Origin: Protonemura montana
Lineage: Eukaryota > Arthropoda > Insecta > Plecoptera > Nemouridae
Direction: 5' to 3'
Assembly: GCA_947568835.1 (NCBI GenBank)
Contig: OX387602.1
Coordinates: forward strand, 17,349,021 to 17,413,020
Length of the DNA stretch: 64,000 nucleotides
Of this stretch, positions 13,295 to 24,786 are shown piece by piece. The notes under the pieces were generated by a model that had not been told where the DNA came from, searched no databases, and saw nothing but the letters and a program-made list of their open reading frames with translations. Positions within the stretch are counted from its first letter, which is position 1, and each line of letters starts with the position of its first letter. The position numbers and the translations under genes were made by a program.

Positions 13295-16200
13295 GTAAAT
13301 GGACTGGCCTGAAAAAGGGACCCGCGTCCGAAAGGGGACGTTAGCAATCTACTTATAGGTACAACTTCCTGTGGCCTACCGCTTTTTGCTGATTCGATGC
13401 TGGACAGAGAGCCATAACTCCATCTTATGTCGAAGTCCGATGCCCGATTGTAGAGAAAGCTAAGCTTGCGACGAGGAACTCTGCGATTCACTTTAGGTAA
13501 TTTAGTGGTGAGCTGCATTTTCTAGCCCATAGCTGACAGACAAACTGATTACCGTCGGGCATAAAAGCTCAGCCCAGCTTTTCTTTCTGCAAATACTTTT
13601 ATCTTTCAGCGTAGATTTTCCAATAATTAAAAGATCAAAGCAGATCCGCGTGATCACAATAATGATTTGCCAACTTTTTTGATGGATTTTTTTTTTATTA
13701 ATTTCTGTTTTGTTGGCGTTGATTTTTAGACTCTTTGAAATGGATTATTGGAGTTGCAATAAAAAGTTGGTATACCGTCATTTTTTGAGGAATTGCTGCG
13801 TTGGTATGAAACTGTGTCCTCTCTGTAGTAACGTAACAATTAATTAACTAAGTCGTGAGATTCGTTGTTTGACGAAACATGATTGGAGAAGAAAGGAACG
13901 AGTCGCTTAGATAATTGACTCCTGTATTTACCTTGTAAGGGAGAACAAGGAAGCTGCCATCCATTGTTCTTGGAGCTACAAGGAACAAGTCATCCACAGA
14001 GGCATTTCTCGCAAACAGACGAAGATTGAAGAGGAAAGAGGCAATAGTAATGAAGTCACAATCTCCGCTGGGACAGCAACGAGGAAGCGAATATTATCCC
14101 ATGCACTTGTTTCGCTTCCCATTCTCGACATTAAATTATTTATAGCTAAATTTCCCGGTCGCTTCAATATCTGACCAACATCAGTTGGTTGTAGGGTTTT
14201 ACCAAAATTGTCAACTATAAGTTGGACCTATAGCTCAGAGAAACATGAATTTCACTGCATACGATTGGAAGTCGCCATGGCAATAGTTTCAACTAATACT
14301 TCAGCTAGGAATTGAGATTTTGGTAAAACTGGATTTAAGGGCTAGTTTTACTGGGTCTGCAGGTTCAGATATTAATAAAAGTATTTGATTGGCTGTGACC
14401 AAGGAGATGAATCTTTAACTGCTCGTTATCTTTTTATTGGATATTGTAAAACTGGCCCCAAGAAATTTGTTTCTTTTATTCAGCTTTTGCGGGCTTTGAA
14501 AGTGAGCGTATTTCATCTAAACGTATTTTATTTTTACGTCGACATACATCACCGTGTTCTCTGCGTAGGTGTATAGCGTACTGCGTAGCCTATTCGTTAA
14601 TTGTTTTAATGAATAATTTACCTCCTCCGAGAGCAAAGCAGGAAAAAATAAACTCTTTTTGTTCGAAACTTTTCAAATGGCTTTTTGAGGCTTTTGTGTT
14701 CCCTCCACTTGACATTGCCGCGTGAATTTGTTTAATTGCAATTCGAATTTATTGTTTTACCCCGGTGTTAAATTCGTTGAAACGCGCCGACCGTGGTGTC
14801 GGGCATGGCGACTGCGAATTCACGCATCCCGAGTTTGCAGATGAATATTTCCACCGGGAGAATTGGCAATTTTCGGTCGGGGACGTGAAGCGATTTGTAC
14901 TTTAATAAATTACTCCTTAGAATCTTCGTTTTTGCTATCTTGAGATTTTATATTCGTTCACTACATCGTAATGAAAAACGCTTCTTTAACGGTAAAAGTA
15001 GGGAAAAACACTTCTTGCTTGCGCGTTTACTGCTAGAACCCCCGTTACTTCAAAATACTGCATCTTCTCCGAATCTATTTCACGAAATTTACTTTTTCCT
15101 CTTCATAATTTGAGTGTTTGCGGGTGAAAAACGAGCCTATCAAATAAAAGGGAAGTCATTTCAATGCTGGGATCATAAAATTGAAACAGATAAAACAGGT
15201 TCTATATGTTAAAGTTCTCGATCGCTGCGCGCTTCCATGGGAATGCTTTCTCCTTGCGTCTAATTGTTGTTGTTTCTTCGACGTGGTGCTCATGCAGCCT
15301 GGCTATTTGTTTTAACCGACCCCGTTAGGGCGTCGCGGGCGACGCGCACGTGGCCAGCAAACGACGCGAATCCGCGTTCGAATTGTTCCCTGAAATGCTA
15401 AATCCCTGATCCCAGCTTTATCGCTCGATTGCCCCTTGATGGCTCCAAAGCGCTCTCTTTGCTATGCGACTGGACTTGAAATCGAATAGATTCCACAATA
15501 CACGGCAAACAGTTTAATACTCGTGACCTGCACTTGTACTCCAGAAATTTACCAGCCTTGTGAGCATACTAAACCACTTCTACAACGAGTTCAAATAAAA
15601 TAAGAATTTATTTTACTTTTTATCGAAATTCTTTTGAACATTTTGTTAGTTTTACGTCCCCTAATCTCGTGTAACCTATTCCACAAAGAAAAGCAATTTT
15701 CTTCAACTCCGTTCTTGGTCATCATGGGGCATAATCTTGTGGTCGAAACTTTGACTTTTTGTTGGCTATATTCGAAGTTATAAAGTAAGATAGTGATCGG
15801 CAAGGCATCGATTGTCTATAAGAAGAAGTTCGCCTTTAGCCTCTTTCCTTGTGTGTAGGTAGACTATTATATCGCGTGAGCTAAGATTGCATTCGCTGCG
15901 GATTGGGTGGGGCCCGATAATCTCGCCATGTCTCGACTTCGATCATTCATTAGCAGTCCAAGTTGCTTTCCTTCCTCCCGAGTTAGCCCCTTTCGTCCCT
16001 CAGCTACCCGGCACCCTCATTGCACCCCGGCCAGAAAGTCAGCCAGCAGCGACTGACTCTCAACACCTCCACCTCCACGAACATCACCACACTTCTCGCG
16101 TTGTATACGTTATTTAACAAACTCGTTTATCAGTAGTTTTCAGCCTCCGCGAGGTTTTACCGACTTGTTTGCGAGCTTTGGACGGGGTTAATGGGCTCTG

Positions 16201-16860
16201 GGAACCAATTACTGAGAGTAGCCCCCACCCATGCCCCCTCCCCCACTCCTGTGCACCCCCTCTGAACTCATACCCGCTGCCAACAAGTCAAAACTTTCGA
16301 CTTTGCGTTATTGCAAACATTGGATCACGCTGCGGAGCGTCGCTTGCTCGCTCGCTTTGCTCTTTCCCATGCGGCGCCGGTGCTCGATTTAGCACTCGTT
16401 TTACATGCATTTCCCTGTTGCCTGTCGGATATACCAACCGCATACCTTGGACCCATAAAGCGCGGCCCCTGTGTTCATATTTGCTCAAGAAATGTACACC
16501 GACATCGTCCGCACTCCCCGTGATGTTTGCCCAGTCGATGTCACTTTAATAACTAATCTGTGTTATCGTGACCACTTCTCGGCTGTGCTTGCAATATTGG
16601 CGACGATCTAGATACACCTACTTCAGGTATAAATTAGACTTAGTCGTGGTGAGGAAACGCTGGAGCTTCTCGAGTTTGGCGTTACGTTTTTGGACTAGCT
16701 TTTTGTTCTGCGTTCGTGGCTTTTAATTTTCCACGTCTCTGGACCACCTGTCACATCATCTCCGTGAATTGGAGTCGCATTAAAATGGTGGCAAGTTATG
16801 GCGTGAAGCCGTGCGGTAGTTTTAGGTAATCATTGTTGCAAGGGACGAATATGCATTTGC

Positions 16861-17050
16861 GTCCAACGAGACTAGCCCAGTGCTGCCCCATAAAAGCCCA
16901 GTGCTCATTAATCCTCAAAGAGACATTAATTAAATACATTTATGTTCATTAGAAGCTAGCGGCTCCTCTCACTGGTCCGGAACGGGAAATTTATACGCGT
17001 TATTCTGTGCGCCGCACGGGAGGCTGCCGGCCTGTGCAAATATTTTCTGA
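16861..17050. promoter_or_regulatory. Candidate cis-regulatory block with repeated AGCCCAGTGCT
   Basis: The 11-mer AGCCCAGTGCT occurs twice (16874-16884 and 16895-16905), 21 bp apart, with CCATAAAA between the copies. CATTAAT and ATTAATTAA homeodomain-type cores follow, then a GC-rich part. Mixed AT-core and GC-rich composition in intronic DNA is typical of enhancers, but no activity or conservation can be shown here. Confidence 0.2.
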
Positions 17051-18213
17051 CTTGAAGGGTTTTTTTAAATACAAATTAACTTTGCGTTACAATCATAAAT
17101 CACCGATGCAGCTATTTCGCGATGCTGCATTCTGATCTGCACATAAAATAATATATCAAAATAAATATATGTGAATTTCAGAATGTGTATAACTTCGATG
17201 GGAAATATTCATGTTACAATTCAGAGAGATATTTGTTTTTGTTCCCCTCGGCAATCTGTTTTCAAATTTTCTTTTTTCATTTTCATAAACCCTTTCACAA
17301 AAATAATAATAGTAAAACGAAAAGAGAGAAAAAAAAACGCGATTGCACGAAAGAAACGCATTTTTAGAAAACTTGCTGGCGTTATTTTTCTCAAATAGCT
17401 TCGGTCGCGTCGTCTTGTGGAGAACTCATCTTTTCTCTTTAATCGAGTTTTCATTCGAATGACTTGCGTTTAGCCATTATAAAGTAATTTCGAGTTTCTT
17501 GAAGCATGCTGAAGAGCATGAGACGACGGGCGGGCGACCCTTGGAAACAAAGACGAAAGAGTACGCGACTAGCTAGCGTCCGTGCATTAATGGTTTATTT
17601 GAAAATTTGTGTAGCGCCACAAGATCAGGGCGCTGGATTAGCGTAATTAATCAAGTCTCAGGCAACGCGGTTTCAGGCTCTGGTTCCTACTCCTTAGAGT
17701 CACGAAGAAGGAGGGAGTTTCGGTCACCATAACGTGTGTGTTGAACTTCTGCGTGTGGTGTCATGCGTTTTCAAGAAGCCCGTTAAGAAACACACCCCTA
17801 GGGGTTTCTCGGACCCGCCAGAGTACGGGGCTAAGTGTTGGCTGCGTCATGACACTATGCACTTTCTTACTTGCGTTGGTGCAGGATAATGAGATGCCGT
17901 GATTCGTAAGAAACTGACTCAAGACTTTTCGCTGAAGCGGATTGGCTAAGATTCTTCGCCGAATTAGAACCGAATCAGAATTTGCATTTCGTTGCATTAT
18001 AATATCGACAAAAACGATAACTTGAAAATATCCGTAGTTTATTTTCCTAATAACGTATTATGTGTTCACATTTTGTCGTGATCTGCTTTGATATTAAGCC
18101 CGAGCAATGTTTTTGACGCAGTTTGTACCTACCCAAGGGCTTTTCCTCAATGCCGGGAAACTAAAGCAGAGCTTTCTCTAGTTTTTCATTGGTTTTCCGC
18201 GCGACTGTTCTTA

Positions 18214-18263
18214 TGTCGGTCTGTCTGTATAGCATGTCGGTCTGTCTTTCTGTCTGTCTGTCC
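18214..18263. repeat. GTCT-rich tetranucleotide repeat
   Basis: Imperfect iterations of GTCT/GTCGGTCT (for example TCTGTCTGTCTGTC) form a degenerate tetranucleotide microsatellite. No coding signal overlaps it. Confidence 0.8.
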
Positions 18264-21200
18264 GGATGTTTGTATAAATTGTACAAAGGAGTAGATCAAT
18301 GAGACAATATGAATGCGATTTCTTGCATTCGGTCCGCTGCTCGCAACAAAGAAAGAACGATGAGTTGCAGCTAGAAGTTTCATTAGGTAGGTAGTGATTT
18401 GACACGTGATCGATACTCTACTTCTTCAGATAACTCGTTACACGTGATCGTAATTAACTATCGAACGGATATCCGACATGGAGGCATTGCCATTGCGAAA
18501 GGTAGCCTCTAAATTGCTTCTTGCAATGCCATTTATTTCGAACACCTCTCGAGGAAAACACCTTTCTGCTGGAAAACACCAAAGTTAGAAAAAAATCAAG
18601 ATAGTTCTGTTGCGAAGACGTTGGTTTATACTCGGCACGCTTGGAAGTGAAGGGAAAGGTGAACAGACAATGGCTCCGCTGGATTCGAATCATCGCAATA
18701 TCCTCTGGTTTTATACGTCTTCCGTAGGCCGGTGCCCTCAGGCGGGGAAAGTCGGCATCAATTTGTGGAATGCCGCCCCGTGAAATTTGCTACACTACAT
18801 TTGATGTCAGCTACGTGTAATCTATGGCTCCATATATGTCATCCCATACACGTTGCACCACTCGTCCGCCATTATCCATTCAAAGTTTCTTTCGAGTCGT
18901 TCGCTTATAGAAGAAAATAACTGCGCTCGGAATGTGTGGAAATTAAAACGGCAGAACGGCGTTTGCGTCACCAAACGGGCTCTAATGCAGATTAAACCTC
19001 TTAAGTGGCACTGTCTTTCGTTTTCTCGTCTCCCCCGTGTTCCCCGTTGCCCCGTCGGATTTAATTAAGCGCGTCGTCAAAGGTCATGCAATCCTGCTGT
19101 CTGCCCATAGACAATTTCTAGATTACCCTATAAAACAAAGTTGCTACATTGGAGGAGCACCAGTTTTTCAAATTGCCTTGCTGTGAATGTTTCCCCGCGT
19201 CCTTTGAGAGTGCAATAATGTTTTTTTTTCCTTGAATTTTGTGGTCTAGTCGCTTGCAGTTTCCTATCTCAATGGCCGTTAGCCATTACGATCGTCTTGC
19301 CGCTTTTTTGTCTTTCGTACGCAGTAGAGACACTGGATGGGACATGCCCAGTCCCTATGCGTCCATCATTGTATCGGCCGACCGACTTTGTTTTCGTTTA
19401 TTACCTCTCCCACGTCGCAAGGCAAAGTTGGCGGTGCTCGCGTATACGTGGTAATTGCAGTCTGTTCTCCTACTTTATATATTGCCCGACATGTGCGAGT
19501 ACGCGGACAGTTATTGTGTGTATGTGCGCTTTTCTGTGCTAGACGACGTGCCGCACTGTTTCATTGTCGGTTTTAGCAAAGTATTTTAATGCATTTTCTC
19601 GGTTGCTTTTCACCGTATTTTCAATTAGAGCTACGCTTTTCAACAGCCGGCTTTTCTCCTACTTCAGGGATTTATCATTTCTGTTTTCCCAGTTTCCACT
19701 TACCTATCCTATCTGTTAATGGCATTGTTTTTATATTCCATGATGGGTGATTCATGTACTTTCATGTGTTGTTCTTTGGAACTGGCAATGCGCAACGAGC
19801 CAGCACTCTGTCATGCTAATCGATGGGCTAAAGGATGCAATTGTAAAGTCTAAGCTGTTCTTGTCATGTTCATTTAGCGCTGGTGTGAAGAAACTCGGCG
19901 TCTTTTCATCTTTCTATGCTTTACCGATAGTTTGACTCGATGCAATTTTCGTGCTGATGGATTGTGATGGATTATATTTGATAATCATATTTTTCTGTCA
20001 TCGCCACCAGCGTAAATAGCTGTTATTGCTGTCAAAAAGCTTAAAACTGAATAACTGTCAGAAACAACACGAATACCGAACAAAAACTACCCTTCGCGGT
20101 GTTTTATCTCGTTTTGCTTGTAATATTTCACACTGCTAGGGCTTAGCATAAAGTATAAATAGTACAAACGCTGTCGCGATAGAATTCCCTCTTTCTGTGG
20201 TTGCTGCTGCAAAGAACAATGAGGAATAAATAATACGGAAAGTCCCGGTCCTATTTTTTTTCTGTGAAAATTTCAGCTGCTTTCAATGACTTGGTCTCAG
20301 AAATTCGCTCACCTCTAACCTTGTCGACTCGAGCGCCGCGCTTTTCTTTGTGATTTTCCAGAGTACTTCACTTTGCACTAAACTTTCCCGCCTTTGTCAG
20401 TGCGAAACACAAATGAACACAACTGCAATCCGAACAATGCACTTTTAGGCCTTGCATATAAACAGCTTTGTGCACAATGCGCACAACTCTGTTCAAGGTG
20501 GAGGTGCCAAGTTTGCCAACTTCTCAATATGCCCATCTAACTCTGCACGGGAAAAAACATAGCGAGTGTCTTCTTTTTCAACTTTGTGTCAACCTTGACT
20601 ACACCCTTACCTACATGTGGATAAAAATAAAATACCACGATTAAGTCTTTATTCAAATATGATTATTTCGTTTAGAGAAAGTCGGGGCCGGGAAACGATT
20701 GCGGATATCTGTGCATGACGGTACCATCAATTTTTTCGTCATTTGAATTGAATCGCATACACGAACTTGAAATGGGATTTCCACGGCATATTCTCGAGTT
20801 GATCATGTGCGCTTTATAGCTTTAGTTGAGCTTTTGTTATTCGGCATGTTTCTTAGACTAGCACTCGGTTTGATATCCACCATGCAAAACCAATAGCACG
20901 CTGTGACTGCCACGACTGCCTCGACTGCCTCGGTGCCGTGGGCTCATCTCGCATTCAACAGAGCCATAGTAATCGACTGATTCAATCTCTTTCTCCATTT
21001 TCTTTCAATCACACGCACAGACGAAGCATTTTTGTAGCCCATTGACTGACGCAAGGCACGACCCTGATGCTCATCCATCTTATCCGTTGCGACCATTCGG
21101 TGAAATATCTTCGTCTTCAGGCCCATGTCAACCGAGCGCTCTCCGAAATAATTTGGTTACATCTCGAGTAAAACTTTGACGTTAGTTTTTGCGCTGGCTT

Positions 21201-22720
21201 TGTTGATGATGTATTGGTCTAGGCGAGTTGCATGGCAGGTCAGCTCTGGCCCGATGTCCGGAGGTCCTGCCTTCCCCCCCGATCCAGTTCGTGGGACGGA
21301 CGACAGCGCCCTGCGACAAGGCGCGGCGCCGAGGTGATGTGCACATCGATGGTCGGCCGGCACCTATTCCTAACCCCGGACAGGTTTATGCCTTAAACAA
21401 AAGAGCGGCTCGACAGTTTACGATAGCAATGTCGCATACGACCGGAACCGTGGCATTTCCATCGTCCGCCTTCCTTCCGTTTTCCTGCTAACAACTTTTC
21501 CTCGCGAAATCTTTTCATTACATCTTTCATAAGCCCGGTCCGGATAACTTACTTCATAATGTTATCGAGATAAAAAGTTTCACCGCGGTGACGTCGCCTG
21601 CAGCTGGGTCCAACGACAAACCTTGCTTAATTCGAGACCATTCTCTTTCTCCATATTAAGCACAGATCACATCGCATCTCTACTTAATCTTTTCCAACTC
21701 ATAAACGCCGCCATAACTGTAAAGAGGGCGCTCGCTATTTCATTTCTTACGCCCTTATATATCCGCAGACGCAAAGCTTTTTCTTATATGTATGATTGGT
21801 GGCGGTGATGCTGGGGTGAGGTGATATTACTCGCCGGACGAACAAGACTTTGGTTGGGATCGATCGCGGTGACATGATTGGCGTTTGCTGAAGGCTGCCT
21901 GCAGTGTGTCGATCGGGAAAAAGAACGTGATCAGGCGATCGAAGCTGTGAGTTTAATTGTGCCCACAGAGCTGAGCTGCTGAGGTAGACCCGTTCGTTGC
22001 CTGCGTTGGACAGCTCTTCAATGGTCGCAGCTTCAGGCTTGTTTTTCTTTCAGCATGCTGTTCAAGCCGACTCTTGGGGAGAATTCATATTGCAACTAGA
22101 ATTCCAAATGGTTTCTTTTCCTATGGAAATTCTGAATACCAATTGGGGGTAGCTGAGGTTCGTAGTTTGCTAAAATATGCAAATTCGTATCTCGAGAAAC
22201 TGGTGGTTTGCAGAGCAATTTGGCTTATGAAGACGTATATCAGCTGCTAAAAATCAAATTTCCTTTCTGAATAAAACTGTTGTTCCAACATCCTGATCCA
22301 CTTGAGTATAAGAAAATGCACGCTCGGCGTCTCCGCACAGCAAAACGGGAACAATTAATTATCACATTGCCACAATCTTATCACCCCCCAGTATTTATTC
22401 TCCTATAAAAACTTCCTTTTATTTTCTTTTAAGTCGTCAAGTAGAAAGTTGAAAGATCGCATCAACTTTTCGCTAGGGACCAATAAACGAAACGTGCCTT
22501 TTGCCAAACACTGTTACTTTTCCACGAGAACGACCGAATATCATTTTCTTTTCGAGCATCAAAACAAACTTGGGCGATAATAGACGATATTATTTTCTTT
22601 TCCCACCACATACCAAGGGTATTCTCAGTTCACCAACCTGTGGACGTAGGCTCAAATGTGACCGCAGAATGGATACCATATCCTCCCCTCGCAAACGTAA
22701 CGCGGTACAACGAACCCTTG

Positions 22721-22755
22721 CTAATGCAGCTCTCGCTTTCCCGGTTATTCTGCAG
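22721..22755 (+). promoter_or_regulatory. mib1: 3' splice site of the mib1 exon (branch point, tract, CAG)
   Basis: A branch-point-like TTGCTAATG places its A at 22724, 31 nt before the terminal AG at 22754-22755. A pyrimidine-rich stretch and TTCTGCAG follow. Another CAG ends at 22729, only 5 nt after the branch A, so it is probably too close to be used; using it would add 26 nt and shift the frame. The acceptor is placed here because the mib1 homology starts exactly after it. Confidence 0.85.
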
Positions 22756-22907
22756 GACTCGGAGGGGGACACTCCTCTGCACGACGCCATCTCGAAGAAA
22801 AGAGACGACATGCTGACGCTGCTGCTGGACCACAATGCCGACATCATGCTAACAAACAACAACGGGTTCAACGCGTTGCACCACGCCGCTCTTCGAGGCA
22901 ACCCAAG
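22756..22907 (+). CDS. mib1: mind bomb 1 internal exon (ankyrin repeats)
   Basis: This 152-nt exon encodes 50 residues plus two bases of a split codon. It covers one full ankyrin repeat (residues 1-33, with [12 protein letters not shown]) and the start of the next ([18 protein letters not shown]). These motifs are the near-invariant signature of MIB1; MIB2 has a different sequence at this point. The exon starts in phase 0 after a CAG acceptor. It ends after AG of the next codon, so the codon is Ser or Arg, and MIB1 has Ser (GNPS). MIB1 is a cytoplasmic RING E3 ligase that ubiquitinates Delta/Serrate/Jagged and promotes their endocytosis in the Notch signal-sending cell; the ankyrin region lies between the N-terminal substrate-binding part and the C-terminal RING fingers. 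The [16 protein letters not shown] variant resembles arthropod forms as I recall them. No neighbouring exon was found, so this is only a small part of the gene of roughly 1000 codons. Confidence 0.95.
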
Positions 22908-22913
22908 GTAACT
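22908..22913 (+). promoter_or_regulatory. mib1: 5' splice site of the mib1 exon (GTAACT)
   Basis: The junction reads CCCAAG/GTAACT. It has a good AAG exon end and GTAA start but C instead of G at +5, so it is a slightly weak donor. Its position leaves the split Ser codon expected from the MIB1 family. Confidence 0.85.
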
Positions 22914-23339
22914 GGCCTCCAGTCAGCGCCGCAACATTCCAACATTTCTCTGCCCTCCAGCATTCTTTCACCTGCTTCACAATCCATTCACATGCAATAT
23001 CATGCTTTTCTTTGACTCCCTCAGGAATCCACTAAAGGAATCTAGCAACAATCTCAACACATTGCATCGACATACTCTTTTTGTATTATATTGCAGTATT
23101 TTGAACAAAGCACTTTTTCACAAGTGCTACTATGCTACTAATATCATTTATATCTAGAGAATATAATCATCATCCTTACAACATTCAACAACTCCTTCCG
23201 CCATATTTAATGGCCGCCACAGCCTTACCACTTCAACATTGTACAAGGAACGGAAGTACCGTACATAAACTCAGCTCTTCGATGTAAATTGAATCGTAAA
23301 TTGTCCCCGAGAGGTCATATTTGAACTCGATCGCGGTCG

Positions 23340-23640
23340 CCAGCCTGCGTATCTTGCGTAGCTCAAGTTCCCGTGCCGGTGCTAACGCAACGGGGCCCGC
23401 AGCGGCAGCAGAAGCCAGTATAATGGTGCACTCAACTAAGGAGTAAGGACTGTTGCTGGCGTCTCCGGTCGAGGAAGAGCGCTAGTGGTTGACGGGGATG
23501 AACTGGCGGAAATCCGGTGACGTCATTTCCTGGGCTGACAGGTCGCGACAATAACTCGTGGCTTGGCCTCGACCACCGACGCCGTCGCCGTCGGCATCGG
23601 GACGCTTTGCACAATGGTAAAATGCGGCGACCTGCTGCAT
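23340..23640. promoter_or_regulatory. Candidate intronic regulatory block with a CRE site
   Basis: A GC-rich 300-bp block starts about 430 bp after the mib1 exon. It holds a full palindromic CRE, TGACGTCA (23518-23525), running into TTTCCTG, which resembles an ETS core. It also has several CGTCGCCGTCGG-type triplets. Elsewhere in the window I saw TGACGTCA only near 44804, and about one copy is expected by chance. Regulatory function is inferred from composition and motif only. Confidence 0.25.
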
Positions 23641-24762
23641 AGAGCCGACGCCTTGGATAAAAATAATCCAACGCGTTTTAACTGCTATTGTCTGCTGTTT
23701 GGCATGACCGTTAAATTGAACTTTGGACTTTGAATCTCAATTTTGAAGCAGTTGGAATTTTGACGTTTGCTTATTTGGAACGTTTCTTCGTGACACGAAA
23801 ATACCCGGGAATTTGTAGACGGGGCTTAGTACCTTATAGTTGGTGAGAGCTTCTACGTACGAGTTCAATCATAGCTTATTTGATCGCATCATGTCATCGA
23901 GAGGCGTTTCCCCACCTCCTCTAATCAGGCCATGCGGCAAAACAGATATCCCACGCATAACCAACGCTGACATCGTTCTGTGCGTGGCTGGCCCGTCAAC
24001 AACCCCTCAAGACCTGTCAAGAGTGTCAAAATCTATTAAAGGTTTCCTTCGCCGGGCTTTTGTGTAATTCATCCGCCTTGTACGTTACTGTTAACTACTA
24101 TCTTTTCCAAAAATAACTTTGGCTCGAGCGTGATACGTACTATTTCGTTGTATTGGCTGAGAGAAAAACCTAGGAAAAACGCCCACCAAAATTCTTTTGT
24201 CGATAGATTTCCACAACAACAGATATTAAAAAAAATCCTTTGAGAAGTGTTTGTTAGTGAAATGATGAAAATCCACGGGTACATTAAGTAATTCCACGCG
24301 TTTTCAGAGGTAGCAGCTCCTTTCACCTTCTTTAAGCGTTGGGCTTCATTTAACAGGCATACGTCGACGCCATCGTTCTTTGATAGTGTATTTTTTTCAA
24401 TTCTAATACCCTCTTTGAAGCCACGTTAGTATGCCAATATAAAAAGTTATTATTGCAAGGAGACGAGCAGGCTGACTCTTTGAGTCTCTGGGATTGATTG
24501 AAATTCCTGCGAGGCGAATCTTTCGGAGGCTTTGAGCCATGTACGGAGCTGAAAGCTGGAAGCTGGAAGGTGGATTCTGGAATGGCGGGCGCCTGTCGCT
24601 AAAGCGAGCTTGCGGCCAAGTCGACGTTGATGCCGTCAGTCGAACGAACATGCATCAAACTTCTTCGACCGCCACCCACGCCAAGTCACTCTCTTATGGC
24701 TCAGCCTCACACCTTTCTTCGTTACATCTTCCACTTGACTTAACGAGCCGACATTCTGTGCA

Positions 24763-24786
24763 ACTCTCTCTCTCTTCTCTCTCTTC
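24763..24786. repeat. CT-rich microsatellite
   Basis: CTCTCTCTCTTCTCTCTCTT-type interrupted CT repeat. A similar one lies near 53304-53340. No neighbouring acceptor-exon structure was found, so I do not read it as a functional polypyrimidine tract. Confidence 0.8.

Larger units (their letters stand above)
1..22755. other. Noncoding DNA, presumed upstream mib1 intron
   Basis: No exon was recognised in this stretch. If the mib1 transcript extends upstream, it is one intron of at least 22.7 kb, because the preceding mib1 ankyrin exons are not visible. It contains simple repeats (a T16 run at 459-474, CA repeats near 1249-1260 and 2257-2275, a T23 run at 13272-13294, a GTCT-rich tract at 18214-18263), G18 and G12 runs, degenerate GCC/GGC triplets near 7229-7280 and 10022-10050, and GC-rich islands around 10750-11130. 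Open frames of up to about 130 codons occur but show no family motif or convincing splice sites. The intronic assignment is an inference from the single exon. Confidence 0.7.
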
